Shown piece by piece: positions 1 to 13,900 of a stretch of DNA of 64,000 nt; position 1 is the first letter of the stretch; each line of letters begins with the position of its first letter. The stretch is from Apostichopus japonicus (Eukaryota > Echinodermata > Holothuroidea > Aspidochirotida > Stichopodidae): NCBI RefSeq assembly GCF_037975245.1, contig NC_092571.1:1099501-1163500 (forward strand), written 5' to 3'. A model generated the notes under the pieces. That model searched no databases and was not told the DNA's origin. It saw only the letters and a list, made by a program, of their open reading frames with translations. The translations under genes were made by a program, and so were the position numbers.

Positions 1-1784
1 AAAGGTGGGGTGATGAAGGGTAGTAGAGGAGGGGAAGGGGGGTTTATAGGAAGAGCATTGGAAGGGGAACGAGATTGGCCAAAGGTTCTTTGCAACTCAC
101 ACCAATGCTTCAAACAAGAAAAAGACCCAACATTGAAAAATTTTGGTTATGAACTGTTGAAGGGGAAAAACAAGTTGCCTTGAATGTGAGAACATTAATG
201 CTATGACATATTGCCATGAAATAACTGCCTAAAGTGCTTTTTAGTAAGTGTCTAGCTCCTCAGTGTTAGTCTCAAATAATCTCTTACAGCTATGATTCTT
301 GTCCCTATTGCTGATGTAAAGATGAAATTGAATCTCTCTCCCTCTTTTCACATCAAGAAAGAAAAGAAAAATTGCACCCTGAAAAATAAATAATAAATTC
401 AAAAACACTTGTGATTTTATCAAATAGTCCCTCTATGATGTCATTACTTAGTGCAAAATATTGTATTTTAGTAATATCGTATTACCTTGTATAAGATGCT
501 TAGAAGGGTGTTGACGGGAACCGAAGAAACCACTCTACGTCATTGTCGATGCCGTCTAATGTTTTTGTCTTGACTTTCACATTTATCGAAACTTGATATC
601 GGACTCTACTGAAATAATAAATCGATGGACAGATCTCATCAATGTTTGGTAAAATTTTAGCTGAAAGCTCTTCTGGCGAGCAGTGAACTTGTTATTTTCT
701 GTTTTCTGCCCCTTGTGGAACGTTAGATTGAGACATTTTATTAGCAGTATTTCTCAAGCCTCAATAGCTGGTACTTAATAATGGATGTAATTAGCAACAA
801 AAGCTCATTGTGGGAGTAAAAATCTGAGGAGCCCTTTGAGAGGCTACCGCCTCCGAGATGAAGAAAAGGGAAGGATATTAAAAAGGAGATGACTTGATTG
901 ATTCCTCGCTCTTAGTTCACTCGTAGTTTATCGATTACTTCGACATTTGTGAAAAAGTTAGTTTTGAGAAAACTGAGAAGTGCGTTGTGATCCTTATATA
1001 TCAAGTAACAATTAAGTGAAGCTAGCAGGGATACGTTTGGGATGCAGTTTCTTATATGAAACTGAAAGTTTGACAAAAAAGACAGACACACAGAATGATA
1101 TATGGATGGTTTGATGAGCTGTCAGCATGATGTAGTTAGAGTAATGTCTCTGATGAGTGTTATATGTAAGACACAGCCTCTTTAATTCCTGTCTACTTAA
1201 ACAAGAACAGACATAGTGAATCGATTGAATTCTAAGAAGTGGTAGAAAAAAAAGGAGTGTGTTGTGACTCTGGTATAATAGGGTGTCAAGGGGTTCCATG
1301 TTTGGACTGCACAGACATTAAAGGGGTGCAGTTATTAAAGTATTAGACACGAAATGGGTGATAAGGGGTGAAAGGGGTGATAGCACTAGATGTCCGAGGG
1401 GTGCAATGTTTTAAGACCATAGTCAGGAAAAGGGGCGCGATGCTTTTTAGTACTACACAAGTACTACACATAAAAGGGATGCAGTGATTAGAAGACATCG
1501 AAGGGGGTGATATGCTTACAGTAGCAGAAATGAAATGGAGTGAGTAAAGTATTAGATATATGGAATGGGTACATTACAAAGTATAGTATAGGAAATGTAA
1601 TATTAATGTCCAGTGATGCTTTAATGTGTGCTCATAAATCTCTAAAGCCAGTAGTTTTCTTGTAATAAACAAGTTGACCAGAAGTATTTGATTCATCTTT
1701 AGATCTCTTTATTAATTTCTATAATCTCGTTCATCTGTATCGTGTTTTATTTAATAACACAACCTTTGAACTCTCTTTTTTCAG

Positions 1785-1911
1785 GGAGGCATCAAGGTAC
1801 TGGTAGCCGGACCCTGGAGTACCTCCTCGGCAGAATACTCTTGCGTGTTCGATAGCTTTGCGGTTCCTGCTTCTCTCATTCAACCAGGACTATTGAGGTG
1901 TTTCTGTCCAG
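1785..1911 (+). CDS. CAMTA: CAMTA exon: first half of TIG/IPT domain
   Basis: The exon follows a pyrimidine-rich acceptor (ctttttt-cag) and ends at a GTAAAT donor, phase 1. It encodes a TIG (Ig-like, plexin, transcription-factor) segment starting GGIKVLVAGPW and containing AEYSCVFD and VPASLIQPG, the beta-strand signature of CAMTA. In other CAMTAs the TIG domain follows the transactivation region and is implicated in nonspecific DNA contact or dimerisation. It is the first recognisable exon in the window. Confidence 0.93.
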
Positions 1912-4900
1912 GTAAATGACAGGAGTTATATCACCACTTTGTGGTCATCACAATTTACAACAGTAGACAAGTAGCAGAAATGGTTTGTTAGACCATGACA
2001 CTACATGTCTGTGACCCTCTGTGAAGGAACTGACTCTGTATGACTCCATGTGACTCTATATAAGTCATCCATCTGACTCTGTATAACTCTATCTGACTCT
2101 GTATGACTCCATGTGACTCTATAAGTTATCCATCTGACTCTGTATAACTCTATCTGACTCTGTATGACTCCATGTGACTATATAAGTTATCCATCTGACT
2201 GTATAACTCTATCTGACGCTGTATAACTCTATCTGACTCAGTATGACTCCATGTGACTCTATATAAGTTATCCGACTCTGTATAACTCTATCTGACTCTG
2301 TATAACTCTATCTGACTCTGTATAACTCCATGTGACTCTTTATAACTCCATCTGACTGTATGACTCCATGTGACTATGACTCCCTGTGACCCTGTGACTG
2401 TATATAACTCCATCTGACTATATAACTCCATCTGACACTATGAGTCATGTGACTCTGCATAACTCCATGTGACTCTACATAACTTCATGTGACTCTGTAT
2501 AACTCCATGTGACTATGACTCCATGTGACTCTGTATGACTCCATGTGACACTGCATGTGACTCCGTTTGACTATATCGTCTAATGACAAAGTTGAGAAGT
2601 AAGAACACACACATAAATACTAGTCAAACAGATTGTGAATGAAGCATACAGAGGGAAATTGAAATGGAGCGGAGGGGGGTGGGGGTTGAGGGTGCATGGT
2701 GGATGTCAACTGCAGAAAGACAATATTATATTAATATGGAGAAGGAACAGGCCTGGAAGTCCTAGGGACAACCACAAAAAAAAACCTTTAAAATTTGCCC
2801 CAACTCTCCTTCCTTTAGCTCTTCTCATACCTGATCCTTTTGGATATCAACAGGTTCCTAATTTATAAGCTCATCAAAGATTTTGTCTTGTAAAGAAACC
2901 AATTTTTCATCCTTGATGGCTAAATAATGCATTGTTAACATAACATGTGCAGTAGACTATGCTTTAGTATCATTCTGGGTCGTTTTGAGAGTATCCCCAT
3001 ATGAAGGCTTGACAAATTTACATCAAGGGATAATTTCATTATCTAGGTCAGCATATACTTTATCATGTTTATCCGAAGAGCTAAAATTACCTGACTTTGA
3101 GTCAAAATTTGATCTCGATTTGTTTACAGGAACAACTTTTGTTTTGCTTTTCTATTTTAGTCGGGGAAAAAAAACCTACCCTCATGTGGATAGATTTATA
3201 TCAATGAATTCAACATAAAAAATATGATAATAATAAATAAATAATGGATTGTTTGTGCCAGGGCCAGAGGAAGATTTTTTTGTAATACCTTCTTTTGAAA
3301 GGACTGCAAGCACAGCACTATAAATTTAGTGATTTCCACATCCTGTTCATGAATTGAATTGAATAGATAATGGATTGTTTGTGCCAGGGCCAAAGGAATA
3401 TGTTTTTTTTAATACCATCTTTTGAAAGGACTGCAAGCACAGAGCACTATATGTTTAGTGATTTCCACATCCTGTGCATGAATTGAATACAGTTTTGTGC
3501 AGTCAATGAAACTGATATATCATAAAAGGAAAGAAAAAAGAAAAAAAAAAGGGGGGGGGGGGAGAAAGAAAGGAAGGAAGAAAAAAGTTATTTTAAAATA
3601 ATAAATAAAAAATCTTTAAATAATAAAATGTTACTACTCCATTCTATTGATGTGTTAATAGGTGATCTAACTTCCCAACAGTTTTGTTTTGTTCTGGAAA
3701 GTACCATTGGACTTAATAATTCTCTTTCAGCTACAAAAGTTATGCAATTCCTGATTCAGCAGTTCCTTAAGTTCCTCCCTTTAGATATCCCCTAAATTTA
3801 TTTAAAAAATTCATTTTAGGGAAATTCTAAACAGACTAAACTCATGATCAAAGTATAACTACTATGCTTGCAGCAATATGTGTTAGTATTAACCGAAAAT
3901 CCATTTGTTAATTACAAGTGGGAAATTCTTTTGCAAACTTTTGTGGAATGAGATACTGTGTGTGTGTCTGTTGGTTTCATGCAGAAAATTATAAGTGACA
4001 GTACTAAACACTAGTTTCAGCTAATGACAACCAGGACGAGAAATTCATGAAATTAATCAAGTAGAGTGGCAGTAAATAATCACTCCTCCAATTAATTTCA
4101 GAGCAAATCAAATTCTATTTGCTTTAAAATGTGTGTTGTACCACTCAACCCTCTCACTATTATGTGTATAGGTCTGTAAACAATTCTCATTTTTTTTGCC
4201 CAGATGAACTTTTTAAGTAGATCGGATGATGTATATAGTGATGATAATGCAGGGGTAACATATTGGACCATTGTGGGGGCGGGGGGTGGGAGGGGTAAAT
4301 AATGTCACTCAGTTTTACTTAGTTTCTGCCAAGCTCACCCAAAGTTGGAACAAAAATCCAACTGCATCACACAGTGACGCAGGACATCTGTATTACCTGT
4401 ATCTCCCAGTCAAAGCCCTCCTCTCGTACCACTCCCGCCCCACCTGTCCCCCTTTCAAATTCTCTCATTTTGTGACCTCATGCATGTTTTTTTGCAACCC
4501 CTTTAATTGATAGCAAAGATGGCATAGACTCATAGTCCTATGAATCAAGGAACATTCTGCTTTTTTCTTTTTGGACGGTTAAGCAGAAGAAAGTTTAGAT
4601 TCTACAAGCTTTAAACATTGCTGTTCTCCAATTCATAAACTGGTTGTTTATCCATCTTCATTTCATCTTGCCTCTGTTATTTCTCTATTTCTCTCTGTCT
4701 CTCTCCTGAATGATGGAACAGTATAACTAGATACTAAGCTTTCTCCTCCCTGAGGCTTCTCTTTCTCTCAAGGGGAGTTTTTTTATCTGTCAATAAAATC
4801 TTCAGGAAGGATACATGAAAGTTTAATAACCTAATTCCAGCAACTGATTAAGTAAGATCAACTTGATGGATGTTTGGCTAATCATAGAGACATAGCATTA

Positions 4901-7900
4901 AGCAGAAGTAAGTAGACACTTTACTTGAAAGAATTATAATTGGCGGAGACGTTCAAGTAATTAACTGATTCTCCTTAGTTGACTTCAAAACCATATATGA
5001 GTAACTCCCCCCCCCCCACCCTCCAATAAAAAGTCATACATTTAAAGAGTGATATGTTTCCTTGTTGGTGTACTGAAGTAACAATATCTATTAGAAATTG
5101 AATAGAATGTCAAAAAGATGAAAGACTTTGTCATTGGGTATCAATGCTAAATATTTGTCATTTTCCACAGACTCATGAGATTATAATCCCAAACTTTCAC
5201 TTCTTCACATAATATATATATGTATAAATAGATATATGTATATTGTATTAGATACTGTAGTTTGTAGTAGTACAGGATCAAACTTTTTATTAGCCAGTAG
5301 TGATTAATGGTGTTTAGAGATTGGTCTGTATAATTTGATAGAACCTAGAATGTGTTATAATCAGGTTACTGGTTCCAGTCTTGATAACGCCATTGAAGCA
5401 TCGATTGCTTTTTGGAAATTTGTCTGAAACATCCTTCATGTTTTTCCAATGATCACATCATTTTTCATTTTCTTTACATGTGTCTGTGTCAATTTGACAG
5501 AGCTTGAATAATACTTGTGCCTCTCCCCTCCCCCTCCCCCACCCCCTTCCCCACCCACTTCCATGTAAGGGTCAAATTGCTTTATGTAATCTTTATCGAA
5601 TGTAAAGCTGCAGGTTATCATTCGGCCCAATTTACGACTTTTTTCATAATTTTGTCAAGCGCCTCAAGATTGATGACTTTTATGATCATCTTGACCCAGT
5701 TCTTGTCTTTTAAATTAATTTTCCATACGTGTTTTATGGATGATGTCCCCGTTACTCTGAGAGGATTGGGGGGGGGGGCGCGAGGTTAAATGACTGATGT
5801 CCTCTGAGTTATGCTGTAGAAATTTAAAGAATTTCACCTTGTAGTACCCTACTTACCAACTTTCCTGTTTGACTCAACAAGAGACTGACAATTACTTGAG
5901 GGAATATTGCATAAAGAGGATGGCTTTTGTTTCTGTTGGTGCTTAGTGTATGCAGAGAGACAGCATGGTCATAGCTGAGGTAGTGGTTGATGACAATGGT
6001 CAACTAACTGGAGGGATCGGGGAGGGGGTTGATGGGTTTGGGTTGTGGCTATTTTTGTTGGAATGACAATGAAAAAAGGATCAATCAGTTTAAGGATAAC
6101 TGAAATCATAATGAAGACACTCAGTAAACAAAAACATCTTAACCATTGTTTTATGTATGTATTAAATATTGTCTTTGTACAGGAACTGTAAACACTGATT
6201 GATTGCTAGTGAAAGTAATGTCTGAGTATTTGTGTGAGAGGCCCTGTGTCAGGGGTTACAAGTTACTTTGTCCTAAAGGTGTACAGTTTCCTAGTTTTGT
6301 CAGAATTTGAACCTTATACAAACAGAGCTACTAGGGAATCGGGGGATATGCTTCATACAGTGTTCAGGGTTATGGGACATAGTGGTTGGTATAAACTGCA
6401 ATGAGTTTGGGAAACTTATCAGAAAATATGGTGTGTGTGAATCAGGGTGGGTAGGGGTGGGAGGATGATCCTGGGATGTGTGGAATGAGAGAGGATGATG
6501 GGGTGTATGTGGATCAGGGTGGATACAAAGTGGGAGGGGAGAGGATGATCCTGGGGTGTGTGTGGATCAGGGTGGTTAGGGAGTGGGATGGGAGAGGTTG
6601 ATCCTGGGGTGTGTGTGGATCAGGGTGGATAGGGCGTGGGAGGGGAGAGGATAATCCTGGGGTGTGTGTGGATCATGGTGGATAGGGAGTGGGAGGGGAG
6701 AGGATGATCCTGGGTGTGTGTGGATGGGGAGTGGGACGAAGAGAATGATGGTGTGTATGGTTTGGAGAGGTGGTGACAGAGAATGGCAGTGTTAGTAGCA
6801 GCTGAAGAGGTCTTTTCTTGCTTAGAATATGCTGCATATTCATATCCTCCTTTTTGTTCTCCTCCACTGCAGCTCATGAGAAGGGTTTGGTTCCTCTTCA
6901 CGTTACCTGCAATGGCTCTGTGATCTCCAAGTCTGTGCTCTTCGAGTACAAAGCAAGAAGAGCTGCAAAAACACAGCAGGACTCAACCAAACAACAACAA
7001 CAACAGGAATGGATTGAATTAGATGGTAAATAAAACATCACATTCAATTTCCAAAAAGTGTGAAGAAAACTAAAAATCTAAAACTAAAACTGTTAACTTT
7101 TAAATACATTTTTCTACAAGATTTTAAAACAATAAAGCAAAAAACAATTCCATGCAGAAAACTGTCCTTCTTTCCTGTCACCCTGTCTGCATGATGTTGG
7201 GAACGAAAAAATTTTGTTCTCTGTTAAATGTGAATCTTGAAGAAAAGTTGACAATAAACCCCTTTTTCTAGGATAGTTTGGGGTCCCTTCCTGCTCAATA
7301 ATGTTTCTTAAAGATTTTGTTAACAAATTGTAAATCTTCTACTACGGTAAGTTGGACAGCTATCTGACATGGAGTAGAAGTAAAAGGTCATTGGCTTCTC
7401 CCACATGCACCTGTGGCTGCTCACCGGTGTAAAACAACTGCCTTTTAGTCCAAAATATTAATTCATACCTTGTTTTTTTTTTATATGCAGGGTGTTGGTG
7501 TATATATATTTTTTTTTCACGTTGAAAAAAATCAGGAAAAGCTCAGCTGCGTGTGTGCAATCTATGACTTTCTCTTCTCTCGTGAATTTACAGATAAACA
7601 GTTCCAAATGGCACTGCTGGAAACGCTGGAACAGATTGAGCGGCGATTATGTCATGGGTCACCCCAGGTCACGCAACAGGTACGTAACAAAACACACTGA
7701 CACTACATGCAGATTACTGTACAACAGTAACCCCTCTCGGTCACCCAAGGATGGATTCCACTCCCTTTAATATGTTGATGAAATGAAGGATATTAAAATT
7801 GATAATATTAGATTGTTTCTTGTTTGTGCAAGAACTTGTGGGTGAGGTCAGGTATTAAATAGAAGAGCAAGTGTGTATCACAAATGTATCATATTGCATC

Positions 7901-10900
7901 TCTAGGAAACTAAACAAAGAAAATCACTTCCCTTCTCTGTGCTTTTCTTGTTTTTAGCAGTTCTGAGGATTGTTTTCTTGACTTTATTTAGTCAAGGATA
8001 TTAAAGCATATGTATTGATTGTAATGAACTAATTCAGAAAATGTGATAAATTTAGTCCATGTAGTAACACTGCTGTGAGTCTAACTTTGACTACAAATGA
8101 GTCGGTCAATATCTAAATCTCAGCTGTGAGTTTTACTTTGACTAGTAGTCTGTGATTCAGTGAGTCTCAAGTTTTAAGTCTCATTTATACTCTGAGTCAA
8201 ATTATGGGATTCTAACTTTGACTAGTCCGTCAGTCTATAAATCTCAGCATAAATTTCTCATAATGACTAGGAATCGGTGAATCTGTGACTCTCAGCAGCT
8301 TTTAAGCCTCATTTTGACCATGAGTCTGGTAGTTTGTGAATCTCTACTGAGTCTCATCTCGACATTTAATCTGTCACTTTATGAATCTCTGCCATGCATC
8401 TAAATTTCACTATAACTATGTCAGTCTACGACCATAGTTAATTAATACTGTGGATTCTACATGGCCGAGTATTTTTGAAGCATTCCTGAGTTTACCTTTG
8501 ACAGTACATACATTTCCCCTTTACTATAGAAATCAAACTTGGTAACGTTCAGATACTATCATATCTCTTACAACATTGCACAATTCCTGTCTACTGCCCT
8601 CCCTTCAGTTCAGAATGTCCAGTCATTTTATGGTTCACATTATGTATGTGTTTTTTACCTTTCCAATTTAATGTCATCGTGAATTGAGATGTGTACGATG
8701 CGCTGACCCTCCATAATACGTGCCTATTTCACAGGGTACCTCTGGACTATGCAATTCTCATCTCTCATTCGAGGAGCGGGTTGTCATTATCTGTGAGAAG
8801 CTGATGCAGATAACACCTCCTGACGGTCTGGTACTCACCAGAGATCAAATTCCTCGGGGGATGACCTTGCTGCATCATGCCGCTGCCCTTGGATATGCAA
8901 ATCTCATCAAAACACTGAGAAAATGGCGGTAAGTCCGTCAGTTTTCTCGGCCTTGATGTATTAAATAGCCGTAGAGAGGCAACTGAGGAAGCAAAAGTGC
9001 TCCTAGCTTACACCTTACATTAGCTGACATTATTATTACATGTTATTTAAGGAACAAATTGCTTAAGGCTCCATCCTAAATTTTAGACAATTATCATTCC
9101 CCAGAAATTAGGGGCCCCAACAGTTTATTAACCAATAACAGTCAGCCTAAAGCAATTTATTCCTATTCTACACCCCGAAATTAAGGAACAAAGATTGTTT
9201 TTTTTTTTTGTGCAAAATGCTTGCAAGAGTGTACATGCAAAAAAAAACATCTGTAAAAGTGCAATAACATGCTGTTAGACAACCAATGAAAGAGCAAGAT
9301 TCTTAACAGTTTATCTAACATCCAGTCTGTTCTGGTCTTGTGATAACTAATCCTTAAATACATAATGTACACAAGAGCCCCTATGTTGACCGTGTACTGA
9401 CGGTGACTGTCAAAGGTCAAAAGGTGCAGTGTAGACAACAAGTATTAAGTAGTAACAATGAAGTAATAGTTCAGTGATGTTACAATTTTTAAAGTGAAAA
9501 TGTGTCAAATTATTCACATTAAAAAAATATTGATTAAAGGTAGTTTAAGACCACTACGTTTTAGTAACGTTGTTCGCATTGACTTTCATCGGTGACTGAA
9601 GGCTGAACATTACTATGAAAGATGGTTGATAAATTTAAGGGACTCTTTTCTCATAGTTCGTTACAGGGTTATTTTGTAGGCCTATGGTGTAAGCTAGGCC
9701 TAACATTAGATGGTTGGGTTTCAATAGTCAATAACTACAAAGAGACTAAAGACTAGGCCTACACATCTTCCATACATTTAGGGTGATAGCCTAGGCTATT
9801 TCTTATATCAAAGATCTAATGATCAGATCACTTGGGGAGTTTGTTAGTGAGAGAGTTTTACATTTTACGTTTTCTTTGGAGATAACTGGTTGCTTTGCAC
9901 TGTGAATGTTATGTACACAACCTTAACTCCACTTATTATTCACTCAAGTTACTTGTATCCAGTGTCTGGTAGGAATGCTGTTCATGAAGTTTTTCATCTC
10001 GCTTCAAAATATTGCAGTTATCTGCCAACCGGCCTTCTGTTTGGAGATTCTCACATCTGGGTGCTCTGAAAGTAAAACAAAGCTATAATTTATGTCTCTC
10101 TCTCCAACAACAAGGTGTAAATTTAGTGATTTTTTATTTTATTTTGATCAGAGACTTGAGGGGTTGCCTCATCATGGAACTGGAGATCAATCCACTGAAT
10201 ATCGATGACCATTCATGTACTCCAATTGTGAGTTAGATTTTATATCTAGACTGTGCCTCTTCTTCAATTGCAATACTTACACATCTCATCAAGTACCCCC
10301 ATTAGAGCTTGGAAGATGAATGGGTGGTGCATCTTGGGTAATACAGGATAAGAGATTTTGTGGTCCTAGGAACTTGTAGAATGAAAACATGGGGTGTTCT
10401 GGGTCCTGGAGAAGAAGTTGTGTGTCGTGGATGAAATAGGAAGAGAGAGAGGGGTGAGCTGGGTCCTTGGAATAGAAACAGTTATTTGTGTTGGGTAATT
10501 ACAAGTTGAATGAGTGAGTCCTGATAATCTACAGAAGGTAGATGTCCTGGGTACTTGGATGAAGAAAGTATGACATTAAGGGTCACATAGGATGAAAGAG
10601 TGTGTTGGGGTATTCTGGGTACTAGGAGAAGGAAGGAATGGTGCGTCCTGGGTAACATAGAATGAGAGAGTGGGTTGCCATTGATAACTCAGGAAAAGGG
10701 TTCTTAATTAAGACAAAGGTTTTGTGTTAAGTAGCTATAAAATGTTGCCTATTATGAGCTCTGGAATGTTTATTGGTGAATACTTAGGTTAACTCATGAT
10801 TTATACCTTCACTTCCACCAGATGTGGGCCTGCGCTCTGGGCCATAAATGAATACTTAGGTTAACTCATGATTTATACCTTCACTTCCACCAGATGTGGG

Positions 10901-13900
10901 CCTGCGCTCTGGGCCATAAAGATGCAGCTCTTCGTCTTTACGAGTGGAATCCAAAGTGTCTGCGGATGAGTGACAGGTTACATCGGTTGCCCATCGGTAT
11001 GTCACGCGCCAGAGGTCACATCTCACTCGCTGATTGTCTTGAGAAAATGGATCATCAGAATTCCAACCAATCAGCGCAGAATTCACAAATTTCTCAGCCT
11101 ATTGAGATCCCAACCAGCTTAAGTCAGTTGCCATCGTTCATGATATCCTCTCCGGCTAACAAGACACCAGATTCCTCCTCCCGGATCGACTTCTCGCCAG
11201 CTGGGACCGAGAACATTTCCCCCTCATCAGGTGTCTTGTCACAGCTGTCAGTGAGTCCTCGCTCCCAGGGCGGTAGTTCCCCTCAGTCACATCCTAGCCC
11301 CCGTATGTCCCCCGTGGGGACCAGCGACACCTCGGAGGGGTCGATTCCGACCTCTTTGTACGATGACCTGCAAGCTCTCCTGGACATGGACCGAGAGATG
11401 GATCTACCCCCAGGTCAGGGAGGAATGTTTGGTGGGAGTGGTCTGTTTAAGGTACCACCCCCTCCTCCGACTCCATCCACTTCATCAATGTCTGGATCAG
11501 CTGACACCAACCGACCATCCACGAGCAGGAAAGGTAAACCGGATGGCTTCTCGGGGGCCAGAGAGTCTGCTTGGGAAGAGCTGGACAGAAAAAGAGCTGA
11601 GAATATCGCTCTGAGTTTAGAGAAATTAAAGAAAATGTTTGCCCAGGACAGTGGAGATGACATCATGGAAGAGGCTCAAAAACCTGCTAGTAAGGTTAGT
11701 CAAATTTGATCCTACCTTTAATGTAAAACTTACTTCAACTAGCACCTCTCTATGCTCTGGAAAACATATCTGGAAACTTCTTGTGAAAGCAGATTATAGC
11801 AATAAACCTTGTGGCTTTGTTCAAATACACTCGTGCCTGTCGATACTTGGCTCATTTTTCTCTAATCTTGGGACTTTAAACGGCTGTGTTCTAGTTTGTA
11901 GCTTCAGATGGAATTACTGACAACAGGGTCAAGGCAATGTCATGCATTCCTTGCTCATAAACTGTGTTGAAGTCATGAAAACTGTAGAGCATTTATTGCC
12001 TTGGTTGTAACTCGTTAAGGATGTGACTTCAGATAGTTTAGCAGGATTGATAGGACAACACCCCCTCCTCCCCCCCCCTCCAACCTTTCAAATTGTTGTG
12101 AGTGGTAAATAGCTTCATCTCTCTTCTCATGAATTTAGTACCAACACCCCCAATCATGAAGAGCCCCTACGTTCACAATTTTCTCTTCCCCTCTTTACTT
12201 GGCTATTAGGAACAGTATTTGACTTTAGCTGAACAAATCCTCGATGCTCTCCCTGCCCGCATCAAGGAAGATGAGACCAGCATGAATGTGGACGACATCA
12301 ACTTTGGCCCTGCTCCGTTCTTCGCGCCCCTGTCGGTGGACATCGACGAAGACATCGAAGAGGTGAACGATTACAGATCGGAGGACATTGACTCTCCAGC
12401 AAGTACGTACACGACGACTGATTCATCCTGCATGCCCAGCCCACCAAACTTAATATTGGATGAGGATGGCCAACTATCAAACTGGTTTGATTTCTTTCCT
12501 AGTGGCCTGATCGATGGAACCACTCTGGGTGGGTTCTCCCTGCTCACTTTATCAGGTAAGTCAACTGTTTTGTTCTATTTAAAGACAAATACAGTCTCTT
12601 GAAATTCATTCAAAAGGTTGAGATATGTCTATACATATATGTGTTTGTAATTTCAATTATAGATATATATTCATTTGCCTTTGTTGTTTACTTCCATTTC
12701 ATTTAACAGAGTATGTTCAAAGTACCTCTATCGAGATCCGGCTTTAGGAATCCCAAATGATTTCACGTTGGTAATAGCATCATGTTTGATCCCTAGAGTA
12801 AGGCAAATATATCACCAAAACAGAACTAGCATTGTTCGATACAGGTGACAACGCCTACAGTGGAATTACGACCTGCCTTAACGGTTTCGAACCTCTGGAC
12901 ATACAATCAGTGTCAATAGCCTAGTGGTTAGGGTGTCCGCGTACAGAGCGGGAGGCCCGGGTTCGAATCCCGGTGGAGGCTGGAAGTTTTTCACTGTTCT
13001 TGATTTTCCAATTCATTACGATTTTCAATTATGTATATATAGTTTGACCTTCGACCTATGATTGTCATCGATCAACCTATGATCAGAGTTTCCCCAGCCA
13101 ACAGACATTGAAAGAGGGACTCATTAATAATTTCATTGGTCTTTCTTAATTTTGTTCATATTAATCTCTGTTTATATTATTTAACATCGAGCAGCCCAGC
13201 ATTCCTTTGAGTAGTTGACACTTAGGGATGCTCAGGTTTGGGAATGAAGTTTCTTGGACCGGAATAACAAGTAAAAAATATCTGAATTTAATTCAATTCT
13301 TGTAATTTTAAGGTAGAGTATCGTTATTGACATTGCCATCCATTTTTCAGATGAAGAACAGCGTCAACTGTACAAGGCAGCGTTAGTGATCCAGAATGCT
13401 TTCCGTCAGTATAAAGTGAGTTTTCAGACAACCTTATGATCATAATTCAAATAAGTGTAATTATGTTGGAACTATTCTTTCACACTATGTAGGACGTTTA
13501 GTCTATGAATAGCATTGTTTTGCATATGTTTTTATTCCTTTCTGCAGGTGAATTTAATTTCGTAGGGAATGTTCGACATGACTAGTAATTGAAAAGAATA
13601 GGTTAAACAGGTATATTCTTATCTGAAGTAACATTTCCCTGGTTTACGTCAATTACGGTACATGTCATGTGTAAGTATTACTGATTAGACCTACCCTCAA
13701 GTAATGTATTATTCTTCTAACTTTTCAAGTCCCTGATGTAATTTTAACCTTATTTGACAGGGAAGACAACAACAGAAGCAGCAGGAGCTGGAGGCCGCTG
13801 TTATTATCCAGTCCTACTACAGGAGATACAAAGACGTAAGGAATAAGGCAATAGTAGTAATGAATATTGATGAATGGTAATGAATATGTATGGTTAAAAG

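Larger units (their letters stand above)
1912..6872 (+). other. CAMTA intron (about 5 kb) with low-complexity repeats
   Basis: The intron separates the two halves of the TIG domain. It contains a degenerate tandem array at 2030-2578, a two-copy duplication at 3241-3490, poly-A/poly-G runs near 3540-3570, a C-rich run at 5517-5552 and a G-rich minisatellite at 6440-6725. No conserved coding sequence was recognised. The short open frames here have no protein-like composition. Confidence 0.8.

Noticed and set aside
1-1784. CG-1 domain exon or CAMTA start in the first 1.8 kb
   Set aside because: No CG-1 motif or plausible exon was found; the stretch looks intronic, with G-rich degenerate repeats near 1270-1600.
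11415-11666. 83-residue minus-strand frame over the CAMTA linker exon
   Set aside because: Antisense shadow of a firmly supported CAMTA exon.
12910-12983. Functional tRNA gene
   Set aside because: The acceptor stem has two mismatches and the anticodon position reads ACA; better as a pseudogene or SINE head.
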